A stretch of 64,000 nt of DNA from Shewanella sp. Arc9-LZ (GTDB lineage Bacteria; Pseudomonadota; Gammaproteobacteria; Enterobacterales; Shewanellaceae): NCBI RefSeq assembly GCF_010092445.1, contig NZ_CP048031.1, positions 62,001-126,000 of the forward strand, read 5' to 3'. The notes beneath the pieces are model-generated. The model was not told the DNA's origin and made no database searches. It saw only the letters and a list, made by a program, of their open reading frames with translations. Within the stretch, counting starts at the first letter, position 1; each line of letters opens with the position of its first letter. The translations under genes and the position numbers were made by a program. Of the stretch, positions 44,092-52,539 are shown piece after piece.

Positions 44092-45400
44092 GCCTTACCA
44101 AAGTAGTGCGTGGCGGATCACGCTGATCTTCTCGACATTAGTAACCATACTCATTGTTATGTTGGTGCTTAGTCTCTATAGACAGTTAGTGATCGAGCAA
44201 CAAAATCAAGTAGATAAACATCTAGCTGCAGAAATGCAGCGCTATCAACAGTTAGCATTAACGGTTAACCGTCGCAGTTTTGCGGCTCAAATTCGTGCTG
44301 CCGATCCTAAAACTGCACTGATTGCCTGGCGCAACAGTGTAGATATGGTGGGCGCATTGACTTTCTTACCCGAAAATATGCCACAACTGCCTGAAACGAA
44401 AGATTTCCCTATCTTTACTGGTGGTCCAGATAAACTGCATATTCTTACTGGTGGCTTAGTTATCACCCGTTATGGCCCAGTATTAATTGCTACACGTACC
44501 GATCAACTCGCGGCTTTAATCGAGAAGTTTATTAACGCTGCATTTTGGGCCGTTGCATTCACTTTAGGGCTCACGCTAGCGTTAGGCTATATTTTCTCAA
44601 AAGCCATTTTGAGACGACTGGTCGAATACAACCGTTTGAGTGAACAGATTGAAGCTGGACACTATGAAACCCGTCTGCCAGTAAGCGAAAGCCAAGATGA
44701 ATTTGACATGCTGGCACGGCAATTTAATTTAGTGCTCGACACCTTAGAGCAAAACTTACGAGCAGTTCGCGGGGTGACCGATAACATTGCCCATGATTTA
44801 CGTACGCCATTATCGCATTTGCGTATTGGTATTGAGCTGTTGTCGCAAAAACCTACAGCTGAACTTGCCGATGCCACTGCTGAGTTACTCGAAGAGTTAG
44901 ATCACTGTTTGGGAACTTTCGATGCCATGTTATCGTTAACGCGCATCGAAGAAGGTCAGCAAACGCTTGATTTACAGCCGGTGAGTTTACAGCAAATCTG
45001 CCAAGATTTATTTGAAATGGCTGAGGTGATTGCCGAGAGTCACGACCAAGTATTGAGTATTAGTCTAGCAGATGATGTTCACGTGAATGGCGATAAGTAT
45101 TTGTTGTTTCAGGCATTATTTAATCTAGTGGATAACGCGATAAAGTATTCACCTAATGGCGCCACGATTAATATTATTCAACACGGTAAACACATTCAAA
45201 TTAGTGATAATGGACCGGGTATTATTGACGAGGATAAAGAGCGGGTATTCGATCGCTTAGTGCGTTTAGACCCTAGCCGCCATTACAAAGGCACTGGTTT
45301 AGGATTATCGATGGTAAAGGCTATTCTATCGCGTCACAAAGCGACGATTTCACTACTCGATAATAACCCTGGTTTACTCGTGAGTATTCACTTTAAATAA
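44045..45400 (+). CDS. Sensor histidine kinase
   Basis: A 451-residue inner-membrane kinase: membrane helices at about residues 25-45 and 165-187, a small periplasmic domain, HAMP (~188-240), H-box (TDNIAHDLRTPLSHLRIGIELL, His near 253), N-box (ALFNLVDNAIKYSP), G1 (ISDNGPGI) and G2 (GTGLGLSMVKAIL). The start is probably TTG 44045, which has GGTGAG at a good distance and overlaps the regulator by 47 bases. The signal is unknown. Confidence 0.92.
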   Translation: MKPLEGLDIAFVKGIKPYQSSAWRITLIFSTLVTILIVMLVLSLYRQLVIEQQNQVDKHLAAEMQRYQQLALTVNRRSFAAQIRAADPKTALIAWRNSVDMVGALTFLPENMPQLPETKDFPIFTGGPDKLHILTGGLVITRYGPVLIATRTDQLAALIEKFINAAFWAVAFTLGLTLALGYIFSKAILRRLVEYNRLSEQIEAGHYETRLPVSESQDEFDMLARQFNLVLDTLEQNLRAVRGVTDNIAHDLRTPLSHLRIGIELLSQKPTAELADATAELLEELDHCLGTFDAMLSLTRIEEGQQTLDLQPVSLQQICQDLFEMAEVIAESHDQVLSISLADDVHVNGDKYLLFQALFNLVDNAIKYSPNGATINIIQHGKHIQISDNGPGIIDEDKERVFDRLVRLDPSRHYKGTGLGLSMVKAILSRHKATISLLDNNPGLLVSIHFK

Positions 45401-45438
45401 CCTCGCAAGCCTCCCATTTAATCGTTGTTGGATAATAT

Positions 45439-46116
45439 ATGTACCAAGTGATCAGTGATCAAACAGACTTTATTGTCATCAGTAAATCCGTGAATGTTCA
45501 TTTTCATAGCCAAGATGGCAATGCTGGAGTGATTGCACAGGCTGAGGCTGATGTAGGTTATAAGCTTTACCCTGTTCATCGGCTCGATACACCGACTTCC
45601 GGTTTACTGATTGTGGCTAAATCCCCTCAGGCTGCAAATGTGTTTACCAAAATGTTTACTGAGCATAAAGTTCAAAAATATTATTTGGCGATAGCTTGTG
45701 GTAAACCTAAAAAGAAACAAGGCTTGATTATTGGCGATATGGCTAAGTCGCGTCGCAGTATGTATAAGTTACTGCGAACCACAGAAAACCCTGCAGTGAC
45801 ACAGTTTTTTAGTCAGAGTATTGCCTCTGGTATGCGGATGTATTTACTAAAACCGCTGAGTGGCAAAACCCATCAATTAAGAGTGGCCTTAGCCAGTATT
45901 GGTGTGCCTATTTTAGGCGATAAACTCTATGGTGATGAGCTGAGCGATAGATGTTATTTACATGCCTATAGTTTGCATTTTACCTATCTAGAGCAGGTTT
46001 ATTGTTTCCAGCAACTGCCTCAGTTTGGTAAGCAGTTTTTGTTACCTGAGTGCCAACAACTTATGATGAACCAATGGCAATCACCGAATGACTTATCGTG
46101 GCCTAGTAAAGACTAA
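45439..46116 (+). CDS. RluA-family RNA pseudouridine synthase
   Basis: A 225-residue enzyme without an S4 domain. The catalytic motif is HRLDTPTSGLLIVAKS (Asp near residue 52), and SGKTHQLRVALASIGVPILGDKLYG is the second family motif. It is close to the small TIGR01621-type RluA-like proteins; the RNA target is unknown. It follows the kinase by 38 bases. Confidence 0.9.
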   Translation: MYQVISDQTDFIVISKSVNVHFHSQDGNAGVIAQAEADVGYKLYPVHRLDTPTSGLLIVAKSPQAANVFTKMFTEHKVQKYYLAIACGKPKKKQGLIIGDMAKSRRSMYKLLRTTENPAVTQFFSQSIASGMRMYLLKPLSGKTHQLRVALASIGVPILGDKLYGDELSDRCYLHAYSLHFTYLEQVYCFQQLPQFGKQFLLPECQQLMMNQWQSPNDLSWPSKD

Positions 46117-46147
46117 TCTCTGCCTATTACTCCTATCAGAGGTAAAC

Positions 46148-47317
46148 TTAAGCTGCTGTCTCAATGCAATTACGGCCCGCTTTTTTTGCGCTATACATGG
46201 CTTTGTCGGCTCGCGCTAGAATATGCTTAATTGGTGTGTCTGGTGTGACAATCGCACAACCGATACTAGCAGTAATGGCAAGTTTATTTTCCCCTGTATC
46301 AATAATAAGGTCGGCAAGTACTTGCTGGCATCGTGAAGCCATTTGATGAGCTTGTTCTAGAGTGCAGTTTGGTAATAAAATCAGAAACTCTTCGCCGCCA
46401 TAACGGCATAAAAAATCGTCATTCCGAATAACATTATTAATAGCATTCGCTGATTTCTCCAGCACAATATCCCCCATAGCATGACCCCAATTATCATTAA
46501 TCGCTTTAAAGTGGTCTAAATCGATTAAGAGGATGCAGTAAGGTATGTTGGAAGTGTGCCAACTACTGTGGATGTGTTGTAATTGCTTATCAAGAGAATG
46601 ACGATTCCAAATACCGGTAAGAGCATCACGGTTGGCAAGGGTGAGGATTTTTGTCACGAGCTTGTTGATGGAGTTACCCACAATTAAAATGTTAACAAGT
46701 AATATCAGTATGATATATACCCATAGTGTCGGTTTAGCATCAGCCGTGTTTAAGGTGGCAAAAACAGTGATTTTGTCTGGAAAAAATAACAGTATGATGG
46801 GCCTTAGTAGAAATAAACAGCCAATTAATGCTATTGGGATAACTAACCAGTTGGTAGCAAAAGCCGTAAATGTATCTCTAAATGCGTGTAAATGATCTCG
46901 AGCTAGCCCAAAAAATAATATTGATGCCGCTAAAGATAAAATAGAGACCAAATAAACGGCTTCGGTGCGCTGTGGTGTGACGAAAAGCATCAATATCGCC
47001 GCCATAGTGATGACGGTTAAATCGAATAATTTGCTACTGGGTAATCTGTATAGTCTTTGTGCACCCCAGCGAAGAGTACTCAGTCCAAGTAAGATCATTA
47101 CATCAGCCGTGAACCAATAAAGGTAACTAGGTTGGTCTGTTCGTTGGGTGTAAAGCAACATGCCAATCAGTACGCATAAATTTGCTAATGAAAAATGAAT
47201 ACTTGCCTTAGGTGCAACTCTCATTGGATAAGCCATAACCCACCAAGAGGCGGTTGCTGCAGCTGCGAGTAAACACAATACTTGCATTAATATTTGTGTG
47301 GATTCATGTTCCGTCAT
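46148..47317 (-). CDS. Membrane diguanylate cyclase (GGDEF), first of two paralogs
   Basis: A 389-residue protein with about seven membrane helices in the first ~220 residues and a C-terminal GGDEF domain (DALTGIWNRHSLDK to the end). The active site GGEEF is near residue 306; the inhibitory I-site RNDD lies five residues before it, so product feedback is expected. No EAL domain. The N-terminal membrane part resembles the neighbour at 47623-48837. It makes cyclic di-GMP; the input signal is unknown. Confidence 0.93.
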   Translation of the reverse strand: MTEHESTQILMQVLCLLAAAATASWWVMAYPMRVAPKASIHFSLANLCVLIGMLLYTQRTDQPSYLYWFTADVMILLGLSTLRWGAQRLYRLPSSKLFDLTVITMAAILMLFVTPQRTEAVYLVSILSLAASILFFGLARDHLHAFRDTFTAFATNWLVIPIALIGCLFLLRPIILLFFPDKITVFATLNTADAKPTLWVYIILILLVNILIVGNSINKLVTKILTLANRDALTGIWNRHSLDKQLQHIHSSWHTSNIPYCILLIDLDHFKAINDNWGHAMGDIVLEKSANAINNVIRNDDFLCRYGGEEFLILLPNCTLEQAHQMASRCQQVLADLIIDTGENKLAITASIGCAIVTPDTPIKHILARADKAMYSAKKAGRNCIETAA

Positions 47318-47622
47318 AAAGATGCATATAAAGGTAATTTCTTATTAAATATGCCATTGAGGCTAGTGTAAAAATTTTTTAATGGCAATATTTTAGTTTA
47401 ATGTTTTCTATTTAACGTTAATTTAATTAACTGATGGTGGAAATCAATAAGATGGATTTACTTAAAATTTATGATGGCCAATGCTATTTTTTGTAACAAG
47501 CCTCTCTGGCAAGCCCTAGTCACTAGATAGCTAAATAAAAGCGTTTATTATCTAGAATAGATTTTTAGGCTGTTATTGGTTAAAGATGATGATGTGCATT
47601 ATGAATTCTATGTTTGAGTTGA
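47318..47622. other. 305-base gap between the two diguanylate cyclase genes
   Basis: AT-rich with no convincing reading frame. It should hold the promoter for the first cyclase and the end of the second transcript; no clear T-tailed terminator is seen (a weak TGCCATT/AATGGCA pair lies at 47352-47387). Confidence 0.45.
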
Positions 47623-48837
47623 TTACAGTTGCTGTGTTGACTTAACAGTTGATTCTTCCATTGAATCCATTGAGCAAATTGTATTGCGGCCTTTACTTTT
47701 AGCAAGGTACATAGCGTCGTCAGCGAGTTGTAATAATTGTTCAATACTGAGGTGGGTTTTACAGGTAGCATAACCAATGCTGAGAGTGGTATTGATATGG
47801 GCCTTCTGCCATAAAACCGTATTTTCATTGATTTTTTGCTGTACTTTTTCGGCCACTATTTGAGCTTCTTTTTTATTGGTTAATGGCAGTATGATTAAAA
47901 ACTCCTCACCACCATAACGGCAAATGAAATCAATTTTCCTCAATGATTGTTGTAATATGTCGGCGGTATTCTTGAGCACCAAGTCACCCGCTAAATGACC
48001 GTAAGTGTCGTTAATGCGTTTGAAGTGGTCTAAGTCGAGTACCATTAAACTATATGCCAACCCATTTCGAAGCCATAGGGCGTCAACTTCTTCGAGCTTG
48101 TTCAATAAAGAGTGCCTGTTCCATAAGCCCGTTAGCTGATCTTTATTGGCTAATCGAGCGACCTTGTAGACTAAGCGCGTCAGCGCATTACCAAACAATA
48201 CTAGGTTAGTGAGTAGCAGTAATATGATGTAGCTCCACATGACTAACGATGAGTTAAGCTTGTCTGCTGCTGAAATGTTGGCAAGTTCATCGGGAAAAAG
48301 CAATAAAACACCTGCGCGTATGATAAACAGTAAGCCAATGGTGAAAAAAGGCACGTTAATCAACGCCGCATAATACAGCGGTAAGTGTTTTTTTACCGCC
48401 CGAAAATTATCAATACCACTAAGGGTGATGAACGTTGCTGCGGTAATACTCATTACAATAACTAAGTAGACAGCATAGGTCAGGGATGGTGGGACCAACA
48501 GCATTAATAATGCGGTGGTTGCCAGCAATATCAGATCAAATCGGTAAGATAAAGGCTGTTTAAATAAATGTTGGCAGCCCCAACGCACTAGGGCAAACCC
48601 CACAAGTATTGTCATGTCTGCCACAAACCAGTATAAATAGTTAATTGCTTCAGTACGTTGGGTATAAAGCAAAATGCCAATAAGAGTACAAATATTGGTA
48701 GCGGCGAAACACCAACTGGCTTTAGGTGCGATGTGTAATAGACTGGCAAGCAATGTCCAAGCTATGGCGCAACTTACTGCGATTAAGCTAAAGAATTGAA
48801 CAAAAATAATACTTTGGTTATGTTCCATATGACTCAT
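47623..48837 (-). CDS. Membrane diguanylate cyclase (GGDEF), second of two paralogs
   Basis: A 404-residue protein from ATG 48837 (an upstream frame adds 13 residues; ATG 48828 is also possible). About seven membrane helices are followed by a GGDEF domain (NKDQLTGLWNRHSLLNK). The active site is GGEEF, with RKID as the I-site five residues upstream. Shared features with the other copy (SFAATNICTLIGILLYTQRT versus a SLANLCVLIGMLLYTQRT region, NRHSL, DLDHFKxINDxxGH) show a tandem duplication. Confidence 0.92.
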   Translation of the reverse strand: MSHMEHNQSIIFVQFFSLIAVSCAIAWTLLASLLHIAPKASWCFAATNICTLIGILLYTQRTEAINYLYWFVADMTILVGFALVRWGCQHLFKQPLSYRFDLILLATTALLMLLVPPSLTYAVYLVIVMSITAATFITLSGIDNFRAVKKHLPLYYAALINVPFFTIGLLFIIRAGVLLLFPDELANISAADKLNSSLVMWSYIILLLLTNLVLFGNALTRLVYKVARLANKDQLTGLWNRHSLLNKLEEVDALWLRNGLAYSLMVLDLDHFKRINDTYGHLAGDLVLKNTADILQQSLRKIDFICRYGGEEFLIILPLTNKKEAQIVAEKVQQKINENTVLWQKAHINTTLSIGYATCKTHLSIEQLLQLADDAMYLAKSKGRNTICSMDSMEESTVKSTQQL

Positions 48838-48983
48838 TAGTATCGTGAATAAGACTATTCCATAATTTGATATCAAAAGTGTAGCTAGAATAATAGGCTA
48901 ATTGTCCTAGTTAACAAATTGTATCGTATACTATTTTTATAATAACTTTAGCTAAATTAATCAACTTAAATAAGGTAACTAAA

Positions 48984-49151
48984 ATGGATTCTAATAAATT
49001 ATTACTGGTGATTATTGCGATTTTACTGCCGCCTGTAGCAGTTTTGCTCAAAAAAGGCATGGGTAAAGACTTATTAATAAATATCTTATTATGTATTTTC
49101 TTTTTTGTACCAGGGCTTGTTCATGCTTTGTGGGTAGTCTTACAAGAATAA
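48984..49151 (+). CDS. Pmp3/YqaE-family small membrane protein
   Basis: A 55-residue protein with two membrane helices: LLLVIIAILLPPVAVLLKKG and NILLCIFFFVPGLVHALWVV. The PPVAV and FVPGLVHALWVV segments are the Pmp3 (UPF0057) signature, a family linked to membrane potential and salt or cold stress. AAGG at 48972-48975 precedes the ATG. It is short enough to be missed by length-filtered gene calling. Confidence 0.88.
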   Translation: MDSNKLLLVIIAILLPPVAVLLKKGMGKDLLINILLCIFFFVPGLVHALWVVLQE

Positions 49152-49265
49152 TGTTTAATACCCTATGCTATTGATGTTGTTTGGTCACTGATAAGCTGGA
49201 ATCTATAGGGTTTTAATCAGTTTGAGATTATAATTACCTCGTAGAAATGCTATCAAGTGACCAAT

Positions 49266-49472
49266 ATGAACCGTAAAAAGAAAATTAATCAAACTCTGAA
49301 AGCTAAAGCAAAAAAAGCCAATGCTAAGCTGCATGCTGCTAATAAATCGCCTTATATTGCCAAAGCAGAACGTGCACAGCTTGCCCAAGCTCAATTGGTT
49401 ATAGCGCCAACAGCCGATTTAGCTGATAGCGCATTAAGCGACTCTGGCGCTGTACATTCGCCAGCACTGTAA
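49266..49472 (+). CDS. DUF2986 small basic protein
   Basis: A 68-residue protein starting MNRKKKINQTLKAKAKKANA, the DUF2986 signature, with a C-terminal Ala/Leu-rich tail. It is very basic in the first half (Lys/Arg), so it may bind nucleic acid; function unknown. The upstream ATG 49257 adds three residues (MTN) and is less family-like. It is convergent with moeB. Confidence 0.78.
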   Translation: MNRKKKINQTLKAKAKKANAKLHAANKSPYIAKAERAQLAQAQLVIAPTADLADSALSDSGAVHSPAL

Positions 49473-49504
49473 CACTATAGCGATGACCCTAGAGATGATT
49501 TTAT

Positions 49505-50275
49505 CTACGGATTAACACCGCATACTTTACAATGTGGTTGTTTAGGTAAACGCATTTGCCTAAACTCCATGGTCATCGCATCAATCATTAACAACTTCCC
49601 CGTTAATGGCTCGCCGATAGCCGTGATGACTTTGATTGCTTCTGTTGCTTGAATGCAGCCAATCATGCCGACCACAGGCGCAAGAATACCTGCCTCAACA
49701 CACGTTAATTGTTGTTCACCAAATAAAGCACTAAAGCATTGATAGCAAGGGCTGTCTTGTTGGTAGTCAAATACTGTAACAGTGCCTTCCATTCTAATAG
49801 CCGCGGCTGACACTAAAGGCACTTGGTGCTCAAAACAGCTTTTATTAAGCTGTTCACGCACTAACATATTGTCTGTGCAATCCAGAATTAAGCTATGTTG
49901 ACTCACCAACACGTTAATCTCATCATCATCTAATAACGCATTAATGGTATTGATGTTAATTAATGGATTTAGCAGCATCAGCGATTGCTTAGCCGATTCA
50001 ACTTTTGCTTGGCCAATATTGGCGTCATAGTGCAATACTTGGCGCTGCAAATTAGACAGCTCTACGGTATCAAAATCAACTAAGGTGATTTCACCAACCC
50101 CAGCCACGGCAAGGTATTGACTTGCTGCACAGCCGAGTCCGCCTGCACCAATAATTAATACTTTGGCAAGCTTGAGCTTTTCTTGGCCATCGATATCGAT
50201 AGCCTTAATAGAGATCTGCCGGCTATAGCGCAGCATTTCATTATCAGTGAGTATCTCTTGATCAAGTGAATCCAT
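49505..50275 (-). CDS. moeB: Molybdopterin-synthase adenylyltransferase MoeB
   Basis: A 256-residue E1-like enzyme that adenylates the C-terminal Gly of MoaD. The nucleotide motif GAGGLGCAASQYLAVAGVGEITLVDFDTVELSNLQRQ (residues ~42-78) and a zinc-binding set (CYQCF and CKVCG) are visible. It follows moeA by seven bases, in a moeA-moeB operon as in E. coli. It could also serve ThiS, but the moeA link argues for MoaD. Confidence 0.93.
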   Translation of the reverse strand: MDSLDQEILTDNEMLRYSRQISIKAIDIDGQEKLKLAKVLIIGAGGLGCAASQYLAVAGVGEITLVDFDTVELSNLQRQVLHYDANIGQAKVESAKQSLMLLNPLININTINALLDDDEINVLVSQHSLILDCTDNMLVREQLNKSCFEHQVPLVSAAAIRMEGTVTVFDYQQDSPCYQCFSALFGEQQLTCVEAGILAPVVGMIGCIQATEAIKVITAIGEPLTGKLLMIDAMTMEFRQMRLPKQPHCKVCGVNP

Positions 50276-50282
50276 ACTATTC

Positions 50283-51536
50283 CTAACACAACACGTTATT
50301 AAAAGGCTCTACGGTGACTTGTGCGCCTGTTGGCGTGTCGCCTTGGAATTGATCTAATATCACAAAACAATTAGCTAAACTCATTGATGTGAGCATGCCT
50401 GAGCCCTGGCCGCCAGTAATCGCTACTTCAAGTTCGCCCAATTCATTTCGACTGAGTATGCCGCGTTGATATTCGACTCTACCAGGGTATTTGCGTATAT
50501 CTGTCAGTAACCTTGCTTGGCAAAATAACGGTTTAACAGGCTTAAGTCCCTGCATTTTATGTAAAATGGGCAACACGAGTTTATAAAACGTTACCATCGA
50601 AGAAACGGGATTACCGGGCAAACCGCAAAAAATAGCGTTATCTATTTTACCAAATGCGAATGGCTTGCCTGGTTTAATAGCGAGCTTCCAAAAGGTAATC
50701 TGGCCTTCTTCAGACAAAATCTGTTTAGTAAAGTCAGCTTCACCCACTGAGACTCCGCCAGATGTTAATACCATATCAGCCTTGCTGGCTGCTTCTTTAA
50801 ATGCACCACGAATGGCTTCTTTATTGTCGGCTATTACGCCTAAATCAACCCAGTCAACATGACTTTTACTGAGTAAGCCTTGGATTGAATAGCGGTTAGA
50901 ATCATAAATTTGTCCGGGAGCCAGTTCACTTCCTACAGGGCGTAACTCATCACCAGTGGAAAAGAAGGCGACTTTTAGTTTACGTGTCACTCTAACTTGG
51001 CTAATACCGATAGTGGCGAGTACGCCCATTTCAGCTGCGCGGATAGTGATGCCTTTGTGCAATACTTTGGTACCTGCAAGCAGCTCTTCACCACGACGGC
51101 GGACATTAGCGCCTAATCGATGTGGGTGCTCGATGGTAATTTGATTATCGTCTGCTTGGACTTTTTCTTGCATTTGCACGGTATCAAAACCCACAGGTAC
51201 AGGGGCGCCGGTCATAATACGAATACAGCTATTGGGTGATACTTGGCCATCGAAAGGGTGGCCTGCAAAAGAACTACCCACGAGGGTAAGGGTTGTTTTA
51301 TCCTGTGATGCGGCTAAATCGGTAAAACGAAATGCATAACCGTCCATTGCCGAGTTATCAAATGGGGGTAAATCAATACTCGATGCTAGATCTTCCGCTA
51401 GCACTCTATCGATAGCCTGGGTTAATGTGACGAGCTCGGTATCTTGGGTTGCTTCAACTTGAGCTAAAAGTTGCTCAATTGCTTGATCGGGATGAAGCAA
51501 TGTTGGTTGAGCGCAAGGGTCTTGATTACTGGACAT
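50283..51536 (-). CDS. moeA: Molybdopterin molybdenumtransferase MoeA
   Basis: A 417-residue enzyme that inserts molybdate into adenylated molybdopterin. It contains DLPPFDNSAMDGYAFR, IMTGAPVPVGFDTVQMQE, FFSTGDELRPVG, the MPT-binding TSGGVSVGEADF and GKPFAFG-CGLPGNPVS. All four MoeA domains appear complete. AAGGAAG precedes ATG 51536. It is first in the operon with moeB. Confidence 0.95.
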   Translation of the reverse strand: MSSNQDPCAQPTLLHPDQAIEQLLAQVEATQDTELVTLTQAIDRVLAEDLASSIDLPPFDNSAMDGYAFRFTDLAASQDKTTLTLVGSSFAGHPFDGQVSPNSCIRIMTGAPVPVGFDTVQMQEKVQADDNQITIEHPHRLGANVRRRGEELLAGTKVLHKGITIRAAEMGVLATIGISQVRVTRKLKVAFFSTGDELRPVGSELAPGQIYDSNRYSIQGLLSKSHVDWVDLGVIADNKEAIRGAFKEAASKADMVLTSGGVSVGEADFTKQILSEEGQITFWKLAIKPGKPFAFGKIDNAIFCGLPGNPVSSMVTFYKLVLPILHKMQGLKPVKPLFCQARLLTDIRKYPGRVEYQRGILSRNELGELEVAITGGQGSGMLTSMSLANCFVILDQFQGDTPTGAQVTVEPFNNVLC

Positions 51537-51668
51537 CAGAACTTCCTTAATGAATCGCTAAAATACTATCAACTGTATCTTGGCTGAAATAGGTCTTTGC
51601 TTTTAATGGTGCTTAGTATGCCATGATGGCACAAGAGTTTTATGATCACACTTAAGGTTTTATATTTT

Positions 51669-51959
51669 ATGTCGAAAAATAACGCCAATACCGATTGGTA
51701 CTTATACATTATTCGCTGTGCAAACTCGCATTTATACACCGGTATTACCACGGATATTTCACGTCGTTTTGGCGAGCATCAAGCCAGTGGTCCTAAAGCA
51801 GCTAAATATTTAAAAGGTAAAGGCCCGTTAACCTTAGTTTATCAAGAATCATTAACTGATCGAAGTGAAGCGTCAAAACGCGAAATTGCTGTTAAAAAAT
51901 ATACTCGCCAGCAAAAATTATTATTGATTGAACAGTATGAGTTAACCCGTCCACGGTAA
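51669..51959 (+). CDS. GIY-YIG domain protein (YhbQ-like)
   Basis: A 96-residue protein with a single GIY-YIG nuclease-fold domain: WYLYIIRCANSHLYTGITTDISRRFGEHQ carries the YI and YTG signature and the conserved Arg, and the C-terminal EIAVKKYTRQQKLLLIEQY is typical of the YhbQ group. Catalytic role unproven. ATG 51669 follows AAGG. Confidence 0.88.
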   Translation: MSKNNANTDWYLYIIRCANSHLYTGITTDISRRFGEHQASGPKAAKYLKGKGPLTLVYQESLTDRSEASKREIAVKKYTRQQKLLLIEQYELTRPR

Positions 51960-52060
51960 CGATAAGTTACCTATATTTATAAGTTTTTCATATCAAAATT
52001 TTGGTTTACAGTTTTTTTACGACTAGACTGAAATGATGGAATCTCAATGGTTAATCCACA

Positions 52061-52498
52061 ATGGTCAAGTCGTTAATGAGTGTTGCGCTGATCATGTGTT
52101 GCTCGGCATTTCCTTCAGCGGCACAACAAGTACGCATTCAACCAGCTCAATCTTCAGAAAATACCACTCACCAATATTATTACGACTTGTTATAGCTGCT
52201 ATTAACCCAAACCGCTGACGATTATGGCTCGGCGGATATTGTTGTTAGCAATGACCATCCACGCTTAGTGCAACGCATTACTCAAGGTTTAGAGGCATTC
52301 ATTGCGACAGGTCAGTTACATGAGTTTATTGAGCAGCATGAAACAACTCGAAATATGTTCCCACTGAGTCGATATCGCCACAGTCGAATTTTTGACTTAA
52401 CTAATTCACCGTTTGCGCCACAAACACCTTTTCAAAATCAAGATTTATGGATTGATTTACCGCATCCCACAAAAAACGCCGCAGCACTTGTGGAGTGA
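52061..52498 (+). pseudogene. Remnant of a periplasmic solute-binding-like protein gene
   Basis: From ATG 52061 there is a signal peptide (LMSVALIMCCSAFPSAAQQ) and an N-terminal start (HQYYYDLL), then an in-frame TAG at 52193. The same frame carries on after the stop: LLLTQTADDYGSADIVVS and, after what looks like an internal deletion near NDHPRL, the end of such a protein (GLEAFIATGQLHEFIEQH, the RIFDLTNSPFAPQTP and DLWIDLPH). Intact relatives of this type are about 270-300 residues, while only ~145 codons remain. It thus has a nonsense codon and a large deletion. Confidence 0.75.
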
Positions 52499-52507
52499 TA
52501 CGGCGTT
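52471..52507 (-). terminator. Terminator of the M14 peptidase gene
   Basis: CGGCG arms (AACGCCG / CGGCGTT) around a 19-base loop, with the T-run on the minus strand (plus-strand A-run at 52471). It overlaps the end of the pseudogene. Confidence 0.75.
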
Positions 52508-52539
52508 ATTTAATCTCATTGTCTATATAGCGTTGAAGC

